A stretch of DNA of 64,000 nt, taken from the NCBI RefSeq assembly GCF_900112705.1, contig NZ_FOMR01000002.1, positions 186,001-250,000 of the forward strand, read 5' to 3'. Of this stretch, positions 38,246 to 48,865 are shown piece by piece. The translations under genes were made by a program, and so were the position numbers. The notes beneath the pieces are model-generated. The model saw only the letters and a list, made by a program, of their open reading frames with translations. It ran no database searches and was not told where the DNA came from. Source of the stretch: Lentibacillus persicus (lineage in GTDB: Bacteria; Bacillota; Bacilli; Bacillales; Amphibacillaceae). Position 1 is the first letter of the stretch. Each line of letters starts with the position of its first letter.

Positions 38246-38335
38246 AAGATCCTCCTTTGTTACAATCAGTTTTGCCTAAATACAAACTTTTTATTAAAAT
38301 GAAAGGTATGGAAGTATACGTTAGGAGGACCTGAT

Positions 38336-39376
38336 GTGCATTATAAGAAATCAGCAATTTTAATCATTGTGATTATTTCTTTACTTTTTGCACCTGCCGT
38401 ACAAGCCGAAGAGGCATTTATTACCACCGATAATCTAAACGTCCGTGAAGGACCCGGTACTAATTTCAATCGTATTGATCAAGTAAACACAGGCGATAGA
38501 TTTCCGATTCGCTCACAATCTGAAGCCTGGATTGAGATAGAAATAGACGATGGCCGAAGCGGGTGGGTTTCATCCGAATTTGTTACGATAGACAATGTTG
38601 CTGATAATGATGCTGTTAGCACCTCCGAAAAAACAATAACGATTAAACATAAAAATACCCATCTGCGAAAAGGGCCCTCTTCTACCTATGATATTGCAGG
38701 ATATGCGAATGCAGGAGAAAAATTTGACGTGATAAATGAAAATGAAGACTGGCTCGAAGTCACGAATGAGGAACAATCGGGTTTTTTATTTAAAGGTTTG
38801 ATTGAATCTCAATCGCAATCCAATACACCGGGCATCGAGAATAAAACAATTGTCATTGATCCCGGTCACGGCGGCGTAGATGTCGGAGCTATCGGGGCGA
38901 GCGGCACATATGAGAAACAGTTTACTAAACGTACCGTCCAAGAATTGGAAAAAGAACTGACAGTATTAGGCGCTGACGTTGTATTAACGCGACATTCTGA
39001 TCATTACATATCGCTAGCCAGCAGAATAAGCCTGTCAAATATAACGGCGGCGGATGCTTTTATAAGCGTGCACTACAATAGTTTCCCGGAAGCTCCTGAC
39101 GTCACAGGCGTTACGACATATTACAGCCATGAACGTGACCAAGGACTTGCTTCTAAGATTCAACAGGCTCTTATCAGCCAAACTTCAGCTGAGGATCGTC
39201 ATATTAAACATGAAGATTATTATGTCATCAGCCGAAACATGCAGCCATCTGTTCTTGTTGAACTGGGATTTATTTCGAATGCAAAACAAGAAGAACTTTT
39301 TCAGACGAACAGTTACCAGAAAAAATTAGTCTCAAGTATCATCAAAGGTCTCAACAATTACTTCTCAGGTCAATAG
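38336..39376 (+). CDS. Secreted N-acetylmuramoyl-L-alanine amidase (YrvJ-like)
   Basis: 346 residues from a GTG, seven bases after AGGAGG. A signal peptide (to about residue 24, ending in PAVQAEE) precedes two bacterial SH3 domains (about 27-84 and 98-154: LNVREGPGTNFNRI, THLRKGPSSTYDIAG). The Amidase_3 catalytic domain spans about 172-345. Zinc and catalytic residues are visible in IDPGHGGVDVGAIG, YEKQ, SVHYN and VLVELGFISN. It should cut the amide bond between MurNAc and the stem peptide in the wall. B. subtilis has yrvJ at this place; that protein is longer, with more SH3 repeats. Confidence 0.9.
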   Translation: MHYKKSAILIIVIISLLFAPAVQAEEAFITTDNLNVREGPGTNFNRIDQVNTGDRFPIRSQSEAWIEIEIDDGRSGWVSSEFVTIDNVADNDAVSTSEKTITIKHKNTHLRKGPSSTYDIAGYANAGEKFDVINENEDWLEVTNEEQSGFLFKGLIESQSQSNTPGIENKTIVIDPGHGGVDVGAIGASGTYEKQFTKRTVQELEKELTVLGADVVLTRHSDHYISLASRISLSNITAADAFISVHYNSFPEAPDVTGVTTYYSHERDQGLASKIQQALISQTSAEDRHIKHEDYYVISRNMQPSVLVELGFISNAKQEELFQTNSYQKKLVSSIIKGLNNYFSGQ

Positions 39377-39427
39377 ATACAGTTTAACAACCGTCCCATA
39401 AAGCAGCATACATTGTGACATATAATT

Positions 39428-39775
39428 CATATAATGCGCCATAGTGACAGGATTGATTTCCGCTGCGGGCAGTCGCTTTCCGCGGGCAACGCTTCAGCTT
39501 CCTCGGAAGCAAAAACCGCTTCCTGCGGGATCTTCAGCTGTTGCTTTTCCCGCAGGAGTCGACTGCCCTCCGCTCCAATCAAACACCACGCCAGCGTAGG
39601 AAATACACGCCGACTCCAGCGGGAGCATAGGCATAGGTGAGACACCGAAGCGCGCCAGCGCAAGGGGGCTCACCAGCCGCCCGCGGAAAGCGGCGTGTAT
39701 TTCCGGAGCGGTGTCATAGCACTAACTGAAATCAGTAAGAAGAATTTTCACTGGTTCGCAGTTTACATCAACTGT
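39428..39775 (+). repeat. Fold-back repeat family 1, copy A (complete, two modules)
   Basis: A 296-base core (39428-39723) matches copy B with 8 differences. The left module has arms around GGGCAGTCG/CGACTGCCC. The right module has 14-base perfect arms at 39599-39612 and 39691-39704 and an inner GCGGG/CCCGC stem. The next 52 bases match the flank of copy C1. It fills most of the gap between the convergent amidase and dtd genes. No gene is likely in it. Confidence 0.88.
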
Positions 39776-39784
39776 GAACATTAA

Positions 39785-39828
39785 AAAAAACATAAAAAAC
39801 GGGGTGCGCTTTTTTGCCACCTCCGTTT
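39785..39828 (-). terminator. Terminator of the dtd transcript
   Basis: AAACGGAGGTG and CACCCCGTTT pair with one bulge, and several T residues follow on the minus strand. Confidence 0.75.
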
Positions 39829-39860
39829 GAATCGTCCCTTCCATTTTTAACCTTAGCCGG

Positions 39861-40307
39861 TTATTTTTCATCACTGTCCAAAATTATGGTAACAGGCCCG
39901 TCATTTGTCAGCTGCACTTGCATCATTTCACCAAACTGGCCTGTTTCAACTTCAACACCCTGTTGTTCAATCTGCTCGTTAAAATACTGGTAAAGTTCAT
40001 TCGCCTTATCAGGTTTGGCAGCGTTCAAATAATTTGGGCGCCGGCCTTTCCGTGTATCACCATAAAGTGTAAACTGCGAAATGGATAAAACCTTCCCGGC
40101 AGTATCTTTTAATGCGTTATTCATTTTGCCGTTCTCATCATCAAAAATCCTCAGGTTAACAATTTTTTTCGCCAAGTAATCGGCATCTTCCACAGTGTCG
40201 TGATGTGTTACACCCAGAAGGACAACCAGCCCATGATTAATCTCACCAACTGATGATCCCTCAATGGCTACGCTCGCTTCTCCTGAACGTTGAATCACAG
40301 CTTTCAT
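39861..40307 (-). CDS. dtd: D-aminoacyl-tRNA deacylase
   Basis: 148 residues. Removes D-amino acids (and glycine from tRNA-Ala) from mischarged tRNA. The two family motifs are intact: [17 protein letters not shown] near residue 77 and the cross-subunit Gly-cisPro-type [11 protein letters not shown] at the C terminus. It lies 27 bases after relA, as in Bacillus, and ends in a clear terminator, so it closes the relA transcript. Confidence 0.95.
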   Translation of the reverse strand: MKAVIQRSGEASVAIEGSSVGEINHGLVVLLGVTHHDTVEDADYLAKKIVNLRIFDDENGKMNNALKDTAGKVLSISQFTLYGDTRKGRRPNYLNAAKPDKANELYQYFNEQIEQQGVEVETGQFGEMMQVQLTNDGPVTIILDSDEK

Positions 40308-40334
40308 AACGTCTTGACTCCTTTATGCACGCGT

Positions 40335-42539
40335 TTAACTATTTGTTGTTCGTGTTACCGTATAAACATCTTTAATTTGTTTTATTCGGTCAACAATCCG
40401 TTTCAAATGACCAGTATTGTGAATAAGAATGGTTATATGAATCACAGCCATCCGGTTCCGGTCTGAACGGCCATTTACATAGATAATATTTGTCTTTGTC
40501 TCATTAACGGCTTGTAATACTTCATTTACGAGGCCACGGCGATCGTACCCGGATATTTCCAGATCAACATGATATTGTTTTTTGTCGGTTTGTCCATTTT
40601 CCCATTCAACATGCAACAGGCGTTGTGCCACTTCCTCAGTCTGCACATTTGGGCAGTCTGCTCGATGAACTGACACACCCCTGCCTTTCGTAATATAACC
40701 GACAATTTTGTCTCCCGGCACCGGATTGCAGCATTTTGACAAGCGGACCAGCATATTATCTACGCCTTCCACTTTTACACCAGAGTCTCTTTTTTGTTCT
40801 TTCTTCTTTACCGTTTCATTTTGAACTTCCTCTATTGTTTCCTCAAGATTTTGTTCTTTTTGCCTGGCTTCTCTTACCTTATCTGTCAACCTCGTGGCAA
40901 TCAATGCTGCGGTGATTCCCTGATAGCCGACGGCAGCGTACATATCATCCTCATTGGAAAAGTTGAATTTCTCAAACACACGTTTTAAATTATCGGAGGT
41001 TAAGACATCTTTCGGTTCAATGTCAAGCGCCCTTATTTCTTTTTCAACAGCTTCTTTACCTTTACTTATATTCTCTTCGCGGCGCTGTCTTTTAAAGAAT
41101 TGCTTAATTTTACTTTTAGCCTGCGAAGTCTGTGTAATTGTAAGCCAATCCTGAGAGGGGCCGTATGAATGCTTTGATGTCATCACTTCTACAATATCGC
41201 CGTTCTTAAGCTGATAATCGAGTGGTTCCATTTTGCCGTTAACTTTCGCGCCAATTGTCTTATTGCCTACCTCCGTATGGATCCGATAAGCAAAGTCAAG
41301 CGGTACCGACCCGGATGGCAACTCAATTACATCGCCTTTTGGCGTAAACACATAAACCATGTCTGAAAATAAATCGACTTTCAATGTTTCCATGAACTCT
41401 TCTGCATCATGCGTTTCATTCTGCCAATCCAAAATTTCACGGAACCACGTTAGTTTATCTTCAAACACTTTGCTTCCCTTTGAAGGCTGCTTTCCTTCTT
41501 TATAAGCCCAGTGTGCCGCAATCCCGTACTCCGCAATCTCGTGCATTTCTTTCGTTCTGATTTGGACCTCAAGCGGATCGCCTTTAGGACCGATAACAGT
41601 CGTATGCAGTGATTGATAAAGGTTCGGTTTCGGCATGGCAATATAGTCCTTAAACCTGCCGGGCATTGGCTTCCAGCATGTATGAATAATTCCAAGAACG
41701 GCATAGCAATCCTTAATGCTATGAACGAGAATTCGCACTGCCAGCAAATCATAGATCTCATTGAACTGTTTCTTCTGCTCAGCCATTTTTCGGTAAATGC
41801 TGTATAAATGCTTTGGTCTGCCGGATATATCGGCTTCAATATTGACGTCCTTTAATTGACTTTTCAGTTCGTCGATAACTTCATCAATATAGGATTCCCG
41901 CTCATCGCGTTTTTGCTTCATTAGCTGAACAATCCGGTAATACTGCTGTGGGTTCAAATAACGCAGCGCTGTATCTTCTAATTCCCATTTAATCGTAGAT
42001 ATACCCAGCCGATGTGCCAGTGGTGCAAATATCTCCAATGTTTCATTCGAAATCCGACGTTGTTTATGCGGCGGCAAATGTTTCAATGTCCGCATGTTAT
42101 GAAGACGATCAGCTAATTTTATCAGTATGACGCGTATATCCCTTGCCATCGCGACAAACATTTTCCGGTGATTTTCTGCCTGAAGCGCTTCTTTTGATTT
42201 ATACTTTATTTTTCCAAGCTTGGTCACGCCATCGACAAGCATTGCTAATTCATGATCAAAGGAATCTTCCAGAGATTCCAAGGTTACGTCTGTATCCTCA
42301 ACAACATCATGCAAAAAGCCGCCTGCTATCGTAACCGGATCCATCTCAAGGTCTACCAGAATTCCTGCAACTTGCACAGGATGAACGATATAAGGCTCAC
42401 CTGATTTCCGATACTGGTCCTTATGGGCCGTTTCGGCGTATTTATATGCACGATAAAGATAATCCGCATCTTCTTTGCTAAGATACGTACGCGCTTTATT
42501 AATGACATCTTCACTTGTTAATATTTCTTCTTTAGCCAT
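40335..42539 (-). CDS. relA: Bifunctional (p)ppGpp synthetase/hydrolase Rel
   Basis: 734 residues. The HD hydrolase domain (FLHDVVEDTDVT, near 70-80) is followed by the synthetase domain (KFKDYIAMPKPNLYQSLHT region), TGS (VYVFTPKGDVIELP), a zinc-finger/helical part with CCNPVPGD, and a C-terminal ACT domain. Both active sites look intact. The ATG at 42539 follows CAGGTGATCTT; the ATG at 42557 has no ribosome site. Rel controls the stringent response and thereby sporulation and competence entry. Confidence 0.96.
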   Translation of the reverse strand: MAKEEILTSEDVINKARTYLSKEDADYLYRAYKYAETAHKDQYRKSGEPYIVHPVQVAGILVDLEMDPVTIAGGFLHDVVEDTDVTLESLEDSFDHELAMLVDGVTKLGKIKYKSKEALQAENHRKMFVAMARDIRVILIKLADRLHNMRTLKHLPPHKQRRISNETLEIFAPLAHRLGISTIKWELEDTALRYLNPQQYYRIVQLMKQKRDERESYIDEVIDELKSQLKDVNIEADISGRPKHLYSIYRKMAEQKKQFNEIYDLLAVRILVHSIKDCYAVLGIIHTCWKPMPGRFKDYIAMPKPNLYQSLHTTVIGPKGDPLEVQIRTKEMHEIAEYGIAAHWAYKEGKQPSKGSKVFEDKLTWFREILDWQNETHDAEEFMETLKVDLFSDMVYVFTPKGDVIELPSGSVPLDFAYRIHTEVGNKTIGAKVNGKMEPLDYQLKNGDIVEVMTSKHSYGPSQDWLTITQTSQAKSKIKQFFKRQRREENISKGKEAVEKEIRALDIEPKDVLTSDNLKRVFEKFNFSNEDDMYAAVGYQGITAALIATRLTDKVREARQKEQNLEETIEEVQNETVKKKEQKRDSGVKVEGVDNMLVRLSKCCNPVPGDKIVGYITKGRGVSVHRADCPNVQTEEVAQRLLHVEWENGQTDKKQYHVDLEISGYDRRGLVNEVLQAVNETKTNIIYVNGRSDRNRMAVIHITILIHNTGHLKRIVDRIKQIKDVYTVTRTTNS

Positions 42540-42718
42540 AAGATCACCTGAATTCACTTTAACAATACTCTTTATCCTTTAGCCCGGTATTCCGTTTGTT
42601 CGCTTTCTCGTACATTTCCAAAGTGGTAAATAATCGTTGTATTGTTTATAGTATTAAAAATTTTCACTGGCATGTAAAGGAAAAACCGTTGATTGTTTTA
42701 CATCTTTTCAATAATAAG

Positions 42719-42746
42719 AGGTCTGACGAATGTTTCGTTCAGACCT
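42719..42746 (-). terminator. Possible terminator after apt
   Basis: AGGTCTGA and TCAGACCT form an 8-pair stem, but the following tail (CTTATTATT) is weak. The rest of the 227-base gap to relA shows no gene. Confidence 0.5.
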
Positions 42747-42765
42747 TTACCCTATAATGTAAAAA

Positions 42766-43278
42766 TTAATAGCTCATTAATGTGAGCACATCATATCCTT
42801 CAAGCTTTTCCATACCATTCAAATAAGATAATTCAATCAAAAAAGCACAGCCGGCAACAACGCCTCCAAGCTGCTCAACTAATTGGATTGTTGCCTCAAT
42901 CGTCCCGCCTGTTGCAAGCAGATCATCAGTGATTAAAACACGCTGGCCGGGTTTGATAGCATCTTTATGAATTGTCAGCACATTTTCGCCATATTCAAGA
43001 CCATAATCGACCTTAATCACTTCGCGGGGGAGTTTTCCTTCTTTCCTGACAGGGGCAAACCCGGCTTCCAGTGCATAGGAGACGGGACAACCAATGATGA
43101 ACCCTCTTGCTTCCGGTCCCACTACCAAATCAATATTTTTCTCACGGGCATATGCCACGATTTCATCTACTGCTGTTTTAAATACTTTTCCGTTGTCCAT
43201 TAAAGGTGTAATATCTTTAAACTGCACACCTTTTTTTGGCCAATCTTCAACAATTTGCACGTGTTTTTTATAATCCAT
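42766..43278 (-). CDS. apt: Adenine phosphoribosyltransferase
   Basis: 170 residues. Makes AMP from adenine and PRPP; adenine is released by MtnN, also in this window. The PRPP-binding motif [13 protein letters not shown] lies near residue 117, and [11 protein letters not shown] is the flexible loop region. Its ATG lies 11 bases inside the end of recJ, so the two are translationally coupled. The recJ-apt-relA order is the standard one in Bacilli. Confidence 0.96.
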   Translation of the reverse strand: MDYKKHVQIVEDWPKKGVQFKDITPLMDNGKVFKTAVDEIVAYAREKNIDLVVGPEARGFIIGCPVSYALEAGFAPVRKEGKLPREVIKVDYGLEYGENVLTIHKDAIKPGQRVLITDDLLATGGTIEATIQLVEQLGGVVAGCAFLIELSYLNGMEKLEGYDVLTLMSY

Positions 43279-45595
43279 TTACAAGTTCCTCCTCAAGCGT
43301 ATGCCTATCGTCCATACAATTAAACAACCATGATTTCAATTCATCATATGTTGAATAGTACAACACCTTTTCTATTTCAGCCTTTTTCAGGCGTTCCTGG
43401 TATACAGCAGACTCTGATAAATCTTTTTTCAAAGGATTTGAACTCAATTGCATAACATCATTTTCTATTTTAACAAAATCAAGATCAAAAAACACGTTTG
43501 CCATAAACATTATCTGGTCATATGTCCAGGCTTTTGCTTCCATGATCATAGCCGCTTCCTTTTTGATATCAATTTTTTTCCGCTTAGCGAGATGGGCATA
43601 AAGCCATTTGAAATCTTCTCGTGATGGAAATGGTTTCATAAAAGCACTGTCATCTATTTGAAAGCACACATGTATATTTTGCGGGTTTAGCTGCTGAACT
43701 AAAGCTTGCAGTGTCGCCAGGTCTGATGGCAGATCATATAAAAATAAATTGTGGACATCGCTTAAATGCTTGTTATCTGTATCATATCCGACAAAGTGAA
43801 CATTATCAGGGAACGCGGAACTGTCTGCGGCAGCTTGTTTAACCACTGCGTGTTCCCCGCTTAACGAGACGTAAGGCATCACATCGAATTTTTTCGCTCC
43901 TCTGTGATCGAATAATTGCATCTCGTCAATTTTCATATCCTGCATTACCATCTGAACTTTTCGGAAACCATTCCACTCATTAATGTTAAGCTCACCAACG
44001 ATCGAAACGTCTGTTTTGGGCGATAGATGCGCATACAACTCTCCAAAACCAAAACCAATCCCGTCAAGTGTTTTAGTGTTATCTTTGAATTGCATCTTTA
44101 AATGGTTTTTATTCGCACCTATTTTTCTGGCGTCTGCGGGAAGTGCTTTAATGTGAAAAACAGGTTTGGGGTTGCCCATGCCAAAAGGCGCCAGCTGACT
44201 GATTTCTTCAACCAGTGCCTCATTTATTTCAGGCAGGGCGATTGTTTTGGTCACTTCGATCTCCTGTGTGAAATCTTCATCACTAAGCTGTTCATTAATG
44301 ATTGAGTTAAGTTCAGTCATCAGTCGTTGCAGATTATCGAGCGGAAGTGTCATCCCGGCAGCCTGGGCGTGACCACCGAATTGTGTGAATACATCCCTGA
44401 TCTTCATACAACCCGAAAATAAGTCAAAAGCCGGGATGCTTCGGGCAGAACCTTTAGCTACACCTTCCTCAGGCATTATTGACAAAACGATGGCCGGACG
44501 GTCGTATTTTCGTACAAGATTTGATGCCACAATCCCCAATACACCCTGGTTCCATCCTTCTTTAGCAGCAACAATAACCCCTTGTCCTTCTGTGGGCGCT
44601 GCCATTTCCTCAGCTTCCTTTACAATGTCGCTGACAATTTTCTGCCGTTTTTGGTTGATTGAATGCACTGTTTCAGCCATTTGATCAGCTTCATCCTGAT
44701 CATCTGTCAGCAGTAATTGGACTGCGAGATCAGCATCCTGTAATCTGCCGACCGCATTCAATCTCGGTGCCATAGAGAATCCTATATCTTCCTCGCTTAC
44801 ATCCTCTGTAATCCCGCATACTTTCTTTAAGGCAATTAATCCGGGTTTTTCGCTCGTTGTCAGTGCTTTTAATCCGTAATAAGCCAGAATACGATTTTCA
44901 TCAATTAATGGGACAAGATCGGCTATTGTGCCAATCACCAGGTAATCAAGATATTGCTTAGGAAAATCGTTCAAAAGACTTTGTGCAAACTTAAATGCTA
45001 CGCCTGCGCCCGCCAGTTCTTTAAATGTGTAATCGTGAGAACATTTTGGATGGATAATTGCGAAGGCATCCGGCAGCTCTTCCTGTGGCTCGTGGTGGTC
45101 GGTAATAATCAAATCCATACCTAACTCTTTAGCAATCGCAGCTTCATGCACTGACGCAATTCCCGTGTCGACCGTTATAATTAAACGGCACCCATGTTTA
45201 TAAGCTTCTCTGAACGCTTTTTCATTTGGGCCATACCCTTCCGTAAAGCGATTGGGGATATAATAATCACAGTTTGCTCCAAGTTCCTGCAACGTTTTTA
45301 TCATGATGGCGGTGGAGCTGACCCCATCAGCATCATAATCGCCATAGACCAGGATTTTTTCGTCTAGTGCGATGGCTTTATGTACACGCTCCGTTGCTGT
45401 TTCAATATCTGCTAACAGTTCGGCACTTTGCAAATTATTTAAATCAGGAGATACAAACTTTTCAGCTTCTTCATCTGATGAGACGCCCCGCTGTAACAAT
45501 AATTCTTTAATCAGCGGGGAGAATTTATTGGAATTCAAATTTGTTATATCATTTATTTTTTTGGGAAACTTCCATTTCATTTTACTCTTTAACAT
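43268..45595 (-). CDS. recJ: Single-strand DNA 5'-3' exonuclease RecJ
   Basis: 775 residues. The DHH domain has [16 protein letters not shown] near residue 82 and ITDHHEP near residue 150. DHHA1 follows with [11 protein letters not shown], then an OB-like domain and the longer Firmicute C-terminal extension (from about 560). RecJ acts in recombination and mismatch/base-excision repair. The ATG at 45595 follows AGGGGTGAG; an internal ATG at 45580 has no ribosome site. It overlaps apt by 11 bases. Confidence 0.95.
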   Translation of the reverse strand: MLKSKMKWKFPKKINDITNLNSNKFSPLIKELLLQRGVSSDEEAEKFVSPDLNNLQSAELLADIETATERVHKAIALDEKILVYGDYDADGVSSTAIMIKTLQELGANCDYYIPNRFTEGYGPNEKAFREAYKHGCRLIITVDTGIASVHEAAIAKELGMDLIITDHHEPQEELPDAFAIIHPKCSHDYTFKELAGAGVAFKFAQSLLNDFPKQYLDYLVIGTIADLVPLIDENRILAYYGLKALTTSEKPGLIALKKVCGITEDVSEEDIGFSMAPRLNAVGRLQDADLAVQLLLTDDQDEADQMAETVHSINQKRQKIVSDIVKEAEEMAAPTEGQGVIVAAKEGWNQGVLGIVASNLVRKYDRPAIVLSIMPEEGVAKGSARSIPAFDLFSGCMKIRDVFTQFGGHAQAAGMTLPLDNLQRLMTELNSIINEQLSDEDFTQEIEVTKTIALPEINEALVEEISQLAPFGMGNPKPVFHIKALPADARKIGANKNHLKMQFKDNTKTLDGIGFGFGELYAHLSPKTDVSIVGELNINEWNGFRKVQMVMQDMKIDEMQLFDHRGAKKFDVMPYVSLSGEHAVVKQAAADSSAFPDNVHFVGYDTDNKHLSDVHNLFLYDLPSDLATLQALVQQLNPQNIHVCFQIDDSAFMKPFPSREDFKWLYAHLAKRKKIDIKKEAAMIMEAKAWTYDQIMFMANVFFDLDFVKIENDVMQLSSNPLKKDLSESAVYQERLKKAEIEKVLYYSTYDELKSWLFNCMDDRHTLEEELVNGL

Positions 45596-45651
45596 ACACT
45601 CACCCCTAACTTAACCAGTATACAAAATAAAGTCACGGGGAGCAATCACGT

Positions 45652-45984
45652 TTACTTATCGTTATTCCTTTTATCAGACTCACCGGCTTGATGCTTAGTA
45701 CTGGCCTCGGTCAGGAGATTATGTTCTTTTAATGTTTTTTGATAATGATAATTCTCGGTACGAAGCACATTTCGTTCGCGCTGTAATTTAAGGATTTTCA
45801 CAACGCCTGCAGCTGCCGTTATAATACCTCCCATTAATACAGAAAATAAAATGACAAGTATTAATGGTGCTTCGCCGCTTCCAAACAGATAATTCACTTC
45901 TACGGGGTTGACATTAGTGACCGCGAATACGGCTACAATAATTACAAAAATAATGGCTAAAATAACATACGTTTGACCTCGCAC
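45652..45984 (-). CDS. lapA: LapA/YrvD family membrane protein (DUF1049)
   Basis: 110 residues. Two membrane segments (about 5-24 and 40-63) with the family signature NVNPVEVNYLFG between them are followed by a coiled, charged C-terminal tail. E. coli LapA (YciS) works with LapB in lipopolysaccharide control; in Gram-positives the role is unknown. It lies between secDF and recJ, where B. subtilis has yrvD. The symbol refers to the domain family and does not imply LPS function. Confidence 0.82.
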   Translation of the reverse strand: MRGQTYVILAIIFVIIVAVFAVTNVNPVEVNYLFGSGEAPLILVILFSVLMGGIITAAAGVVKILKLQRERNVLRTENYHYQKTLKEHNLLTEASTKHQAGESDKRNNDK

Positions 45985-46049
45985 TATTGAGCCCTCCTTT
46001 TTCCATATATTAGTTAAATTACCCTTCTGCTTTCAAATCTAACCATATG

Positions 46050-46084
46050 TAAACCCCTGAAGCTGATCAGCATTCAGGGGTTTG
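46050..46084 (-). terminator. Terminator after secDF
   Basis: AACCCCTGAA pairs with TTCAGGGGTT across an 11-base loop that is itself palindromic. The T-tail is poor. Confidence 0.55.
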
Positions 46085-46090
46085 TTACGA

Positions 46091-48367
46091 TTATACTTGT
46101 GGTCCTTCTGTCCGTTTCTTTTTGGCAAAGACGACCGGCTTATCTTTAATATTTTTTCCGCGCATGACAAGCCATAGCTGTGAAGCCAGGAACAGAGATG
46201 AATACGTACCAGCCAGAAGTCCAACAGCAAGCGCGATTGCAAAACCAGTAATGGATTGTGCACCGAGGAAAAGGAACGCCAGTACAGCAATCAACGTGGT
46301 GACAGTCGTGTTTACACTGCGCGTCATGGTTTGGACAAGACTTCGGTTAACAATTTTTGCGAGTTCCTTAAACGTTGTAATGCGCTGTTTCTTCCTTAAA
46401 TTCTCCCTTATTCGGTCGAACGTTACAATCGTATCGTTGATTGAATAACCAATGATCGTCAGAATTGCTGCCACGATTGTGACATCAAACTCAATCCGCG
46501 TCAGACTGAATATAGCAAGAATAAAGAACGCATCATGCACAAGGGCAATGATTGATGTTAAGGCAAAGAAAAACTCAAAACGAAGTGTCACATAAAGAAC
46601 AATTCCAACTGAGGCAATCGCTACGGCATAGATTGCATTTTTGACAAGTTCTTCTCCGACAATTGGTGAAACCACACTGACACTCGTATCCGCATTAAAA
46701 TTCTCTTTAAAGTAGGACTGAATATCAGCAATACGGTCTTCATTAATCACTGTGTCATAACGGAGCGTTGCGCCTTCGTTATTATCACCGGTCAGTACCA
46801 CTGATTGGGCTTGCAAGCCAAGCTCTTCCAGACCATCTTCAATTTCATCCGTATTTAAACTATTTTCTGCCGCCAACTCGATCCTTGACCCGCTGGTAAA
46901 ATCAATTCCCGGGTTCAACTGAAAAATGCCGATTGTGATTCCACCAACAATGACCATTATGGCAGAAGCTAAGAAAAACTTTTTCCGATGCTCAACAACT
47001 TTCAGTTTCCGGTTGAAAACCTTGGGTTCATATTCGGTAGAATCAGCAATATCTTTAATATCCTGCCGCTTTACACCGAACCATCCCGGGCGGTTTTTTA
47101 AGTACTTGCTTTTCACCCACAGACTCATCAGGAATCGCGTTCCGAAAACCGCAGTAAGGAAGCTGACCACGATACTTAAAATCAGCATTGTCGCAAACCC
47201 TTTAACTGAGCTTGTACCAAATGTAAATAGCACGGCTGCAGCGAGCAATGTTGTAATATTAGCATCGACAATCGCTCTCAGCGAGTTTCTCGATCCGGCT
47301 CTGAATGCTGCCTGAATTGATTTGCCTTCCCTTATTTCTTCCTTGATTCGTTCAAAGGTGATGACATTGGCATCAACTGCCATACCGACACCCAGAATTA
47401 ATGCTGCAATTCCCTGCAGTGTCAACACACCGTTCATTAAATTAAACACTAAAAGAACCAAGAAAATATAGAAACTTAAATTAATTGCTGCAATAATCCC
47501 CGGAAAACGATAGATAGCCATAATGGCCAGAAACACAAGACTAATGCCAATTATCCCTGCAAAGACCGTTTTATTAAGTGCCTGTTCACCAAACTGTGCC
47601 CCTACCGTGTTGGAATACAGTTCGGTCATATTCACCGGAAGTGACCCGGCATTGATAATATCAGCAAGCCGCTGGGCTGAATCAACAGTAAAATTACCTG
47701 TAATCTGGACGTTTGACGTATTAAGCGTTTCTTGTACACCGGCGGCAGACACATACTTAGGATCTTGCTTTTGAACCTCTTCTTCAAATGAGTCCCCTTC
47801 CTGATAATCCATCCAAATTACTAATAAATCTTCCCGTTGTGGAAAAGGTACATTCGGATTAAATTTGGAAGATAACTCACTCGTGATATCACGGAACTTA
47901 GCTGCGTCCTTCAGCTGCAATGTAACGATTGGCTCATTTGTCTGCTGGGAAAAATCCTGACTGGCAGCCCCTTCGACCAAATCGCTCCCGTCCATTAATT
48001 TTTCATCTTCCACATTTCTAAAAGAAAGCCGTGCCGAAGTCGCCAGCAATTCGCGTGCTTCTGCCTGATTTTCAACACCTGCAAGCTGAACACGGATCCT
48101 GTTTTCACCTTCTATATCGATGTTTGCTTCACTGATTCCTAACCGGTCCACCCGGTCATTCAGAATTCGAACAGTGGACTCCAGTAGTTCTCTGTCTGTT
48201 TCTTGGTCCTCCTCTACAGGTTCAACTTCGTATAAAACTTCAAATCCGCCCTGTAAATCAAGACCTAAATTAATATCTTTCGTAATCCCTGTTACCGTTG
48301 ACCCAATCGTCCCTGCCAAAACCAGCACGATTAGAAAAAAGGCAACAATCCTGCCTCTGGTTTTCAT
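46091..48367 (-). CDS. secDF: SecDF, fused protein-export membrane component
   Basis: 758 residues. SecD and SecF are fused in one chain, as in B. subtilis. The SecD half has the DLGLDLQGG-type motif (NLGLDLQGGFEVLYEV), a large extracytoplasmic P1 domain and six membrane helices. The SecF half starts near residue 430 with NPGIDFTSGSRIEL and ends in six helices with GYSINDTIVTFDRIREN. SecDF uses proton flow to pull exported proteins. The window also holds yajC, its usual partner. Confidence 0.96.
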   Translation of the reverse strand: MKTRGRIVAFFLIVLVLAGTIGSTVTGITKDINLGLDLQGGFEVLYEVEPVEEDQETDRELLESTVRILNDRVDRLGISEANIDIEGENRIRVQLAGVENQAEARELLATSARLSFRNVEDEKLMDGSDLVEGAASQDFSQQTNEPIVTLQLKDAAKFRDITSELSSKFNPNVPFPQREDLLVIWMDYQEGDSFEEEVQKQDPKYVSAAGVQETLNTSNVQITGNFTVDSAQRLADIINAGSLPVNMTELYSNTVGAQFGEQALNKTVFAGIIGISLVFLAIMAIYRFPGIIAAINLSFYIFLVLLVFNLMNGVLTLQGIAALILGVGMAVDANVITFERIKEEIREGKSIQAAFRAGSRNSLRAIVDANITTLLAAAVLFTFGTSSVKGFATMLILSIVVSFLTAVFGTRFLMSLWVKSKYLKNRPGWFGVKRQDIKDIADSTEYEPKVFNRKLKVVEHRKKFFLASAIMVIVGGITIGIFQLNPGIDFTSGSRIELAAENSLNTDEIEDGLEELGLQAQSVVLTGDNNEGATLRYDTVINEDRIADIQSYFKENFNADTSVSVVSPIVGEELVKNAIYAVAIASVGIVLYVTLRFEFFFALTSIIALVHDAFFILAIFSLTRIEFDVTIVAAILTIIGYSINDTIVTFDRIRENLRKKQRITTFKELAKIVNRSLVQTMTRSVNTTVTTLIAVLAFLFLGAQSITGFAIALAVGLLAGTYSSLFLASQLWLVMRGKNIKDKPVVFAKKKRTEGPQV

Positions 48368-48413
48368 CTGTTGTCTTGCCTCCTCATTAGCTCACGGGTT
48401 CTATGTATGGCAT

Positions 48414-48716
48414 TCATTTGTTTTTAGTTTGATTGTTTTCAGTCAGTGCCGCGATTGATGCCGCCAAGCCTTCATCCTGGTGTGCATTGATTGTTAAATA
48501 ACTCATATAAATATTCGATGACAGATGGAAAACATCCTGCACAACTTCATATAAGCGTTTAGAAGGTGCACCTTTCCACACTTTTTGTTTCAAACATTTC
48601 CATACGTCTTCACGCGTTGCATTATGATACCCGATTAATCTTAATTCTGCTGCTTTACTTTCTAATGCCGGTTCAATTTCTGTTTTCCAGTCATCCACTA
48701 TTTTAACCACTTCCAT
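48414..48716 (-). CDS. comN: ComN, post-transcriptional regulator (YrzD)
   Basis: 100 residues of the post_transcr (ComN/YrzD) family, mostly helical. The pattern ALESKAAELRLIGYHNATREDVW and CLKQKVWKG--SKRLYEVVQDVF is conserved. In B. subtilis ComN is placed at the poles through DivIVA and promotes expression of the comE operon after transcription; comE is at the start of this window. The AGAGGTG ribosome site is only a few bases from a family 2 repeat hairpin, which would be in the 5' leader. Confidence 0.9.
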   Translation of the reverse strand: MEVVKIVDDWKTEIEPALESKAAELRLIGYHNATREDVWKCLKQKVWKGAPSKRLYEVVQDVFHLSSNIYMSYLTINAHQDEGLAASIAALTENNQTKNK

Positions 48717-48733
48717 GGCAATTTCACCTCTTT

Positions 48734-48859
48734 CGGGCCAACAAGATGTTGGTCACAAAGGCGTTGCAACAGGACAAGGAAAGCTGCAACAAAGATGCAT
48801 CGCACGAAGAAAAAGTGGTTTTCTTTTTCGAGGATGTTGCGTTCTTAGCCTTTGTTCCC
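48734..48859 (-). repeat. Fold-back repeat family 2, long copy
   Basis: On the minus strand it matches the copy nested at 14733-14793: CCAACA/TGTTGG (48738-48743, 48747-48752), AAAGGC/GCCTTT (48757-48762, 48848-48853) and GCAAC/GTTGC (48766-48770, 48836-48840). A 67-base insert with an AAGAAAAAG/CTTTTTC hairpin sits in the loop. Confidence 0.8.
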
Positions 48860-48865
48860 CTTAAT

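Noticed and set aside
39427-39663. Open frames on both strands in the GC-rich stretch, repeated almost exactly at 54253-54534
   Set aside because: They lie wholly within the family 1 fold-back, have no ribosome site and owe their length to the repeat's base composition.
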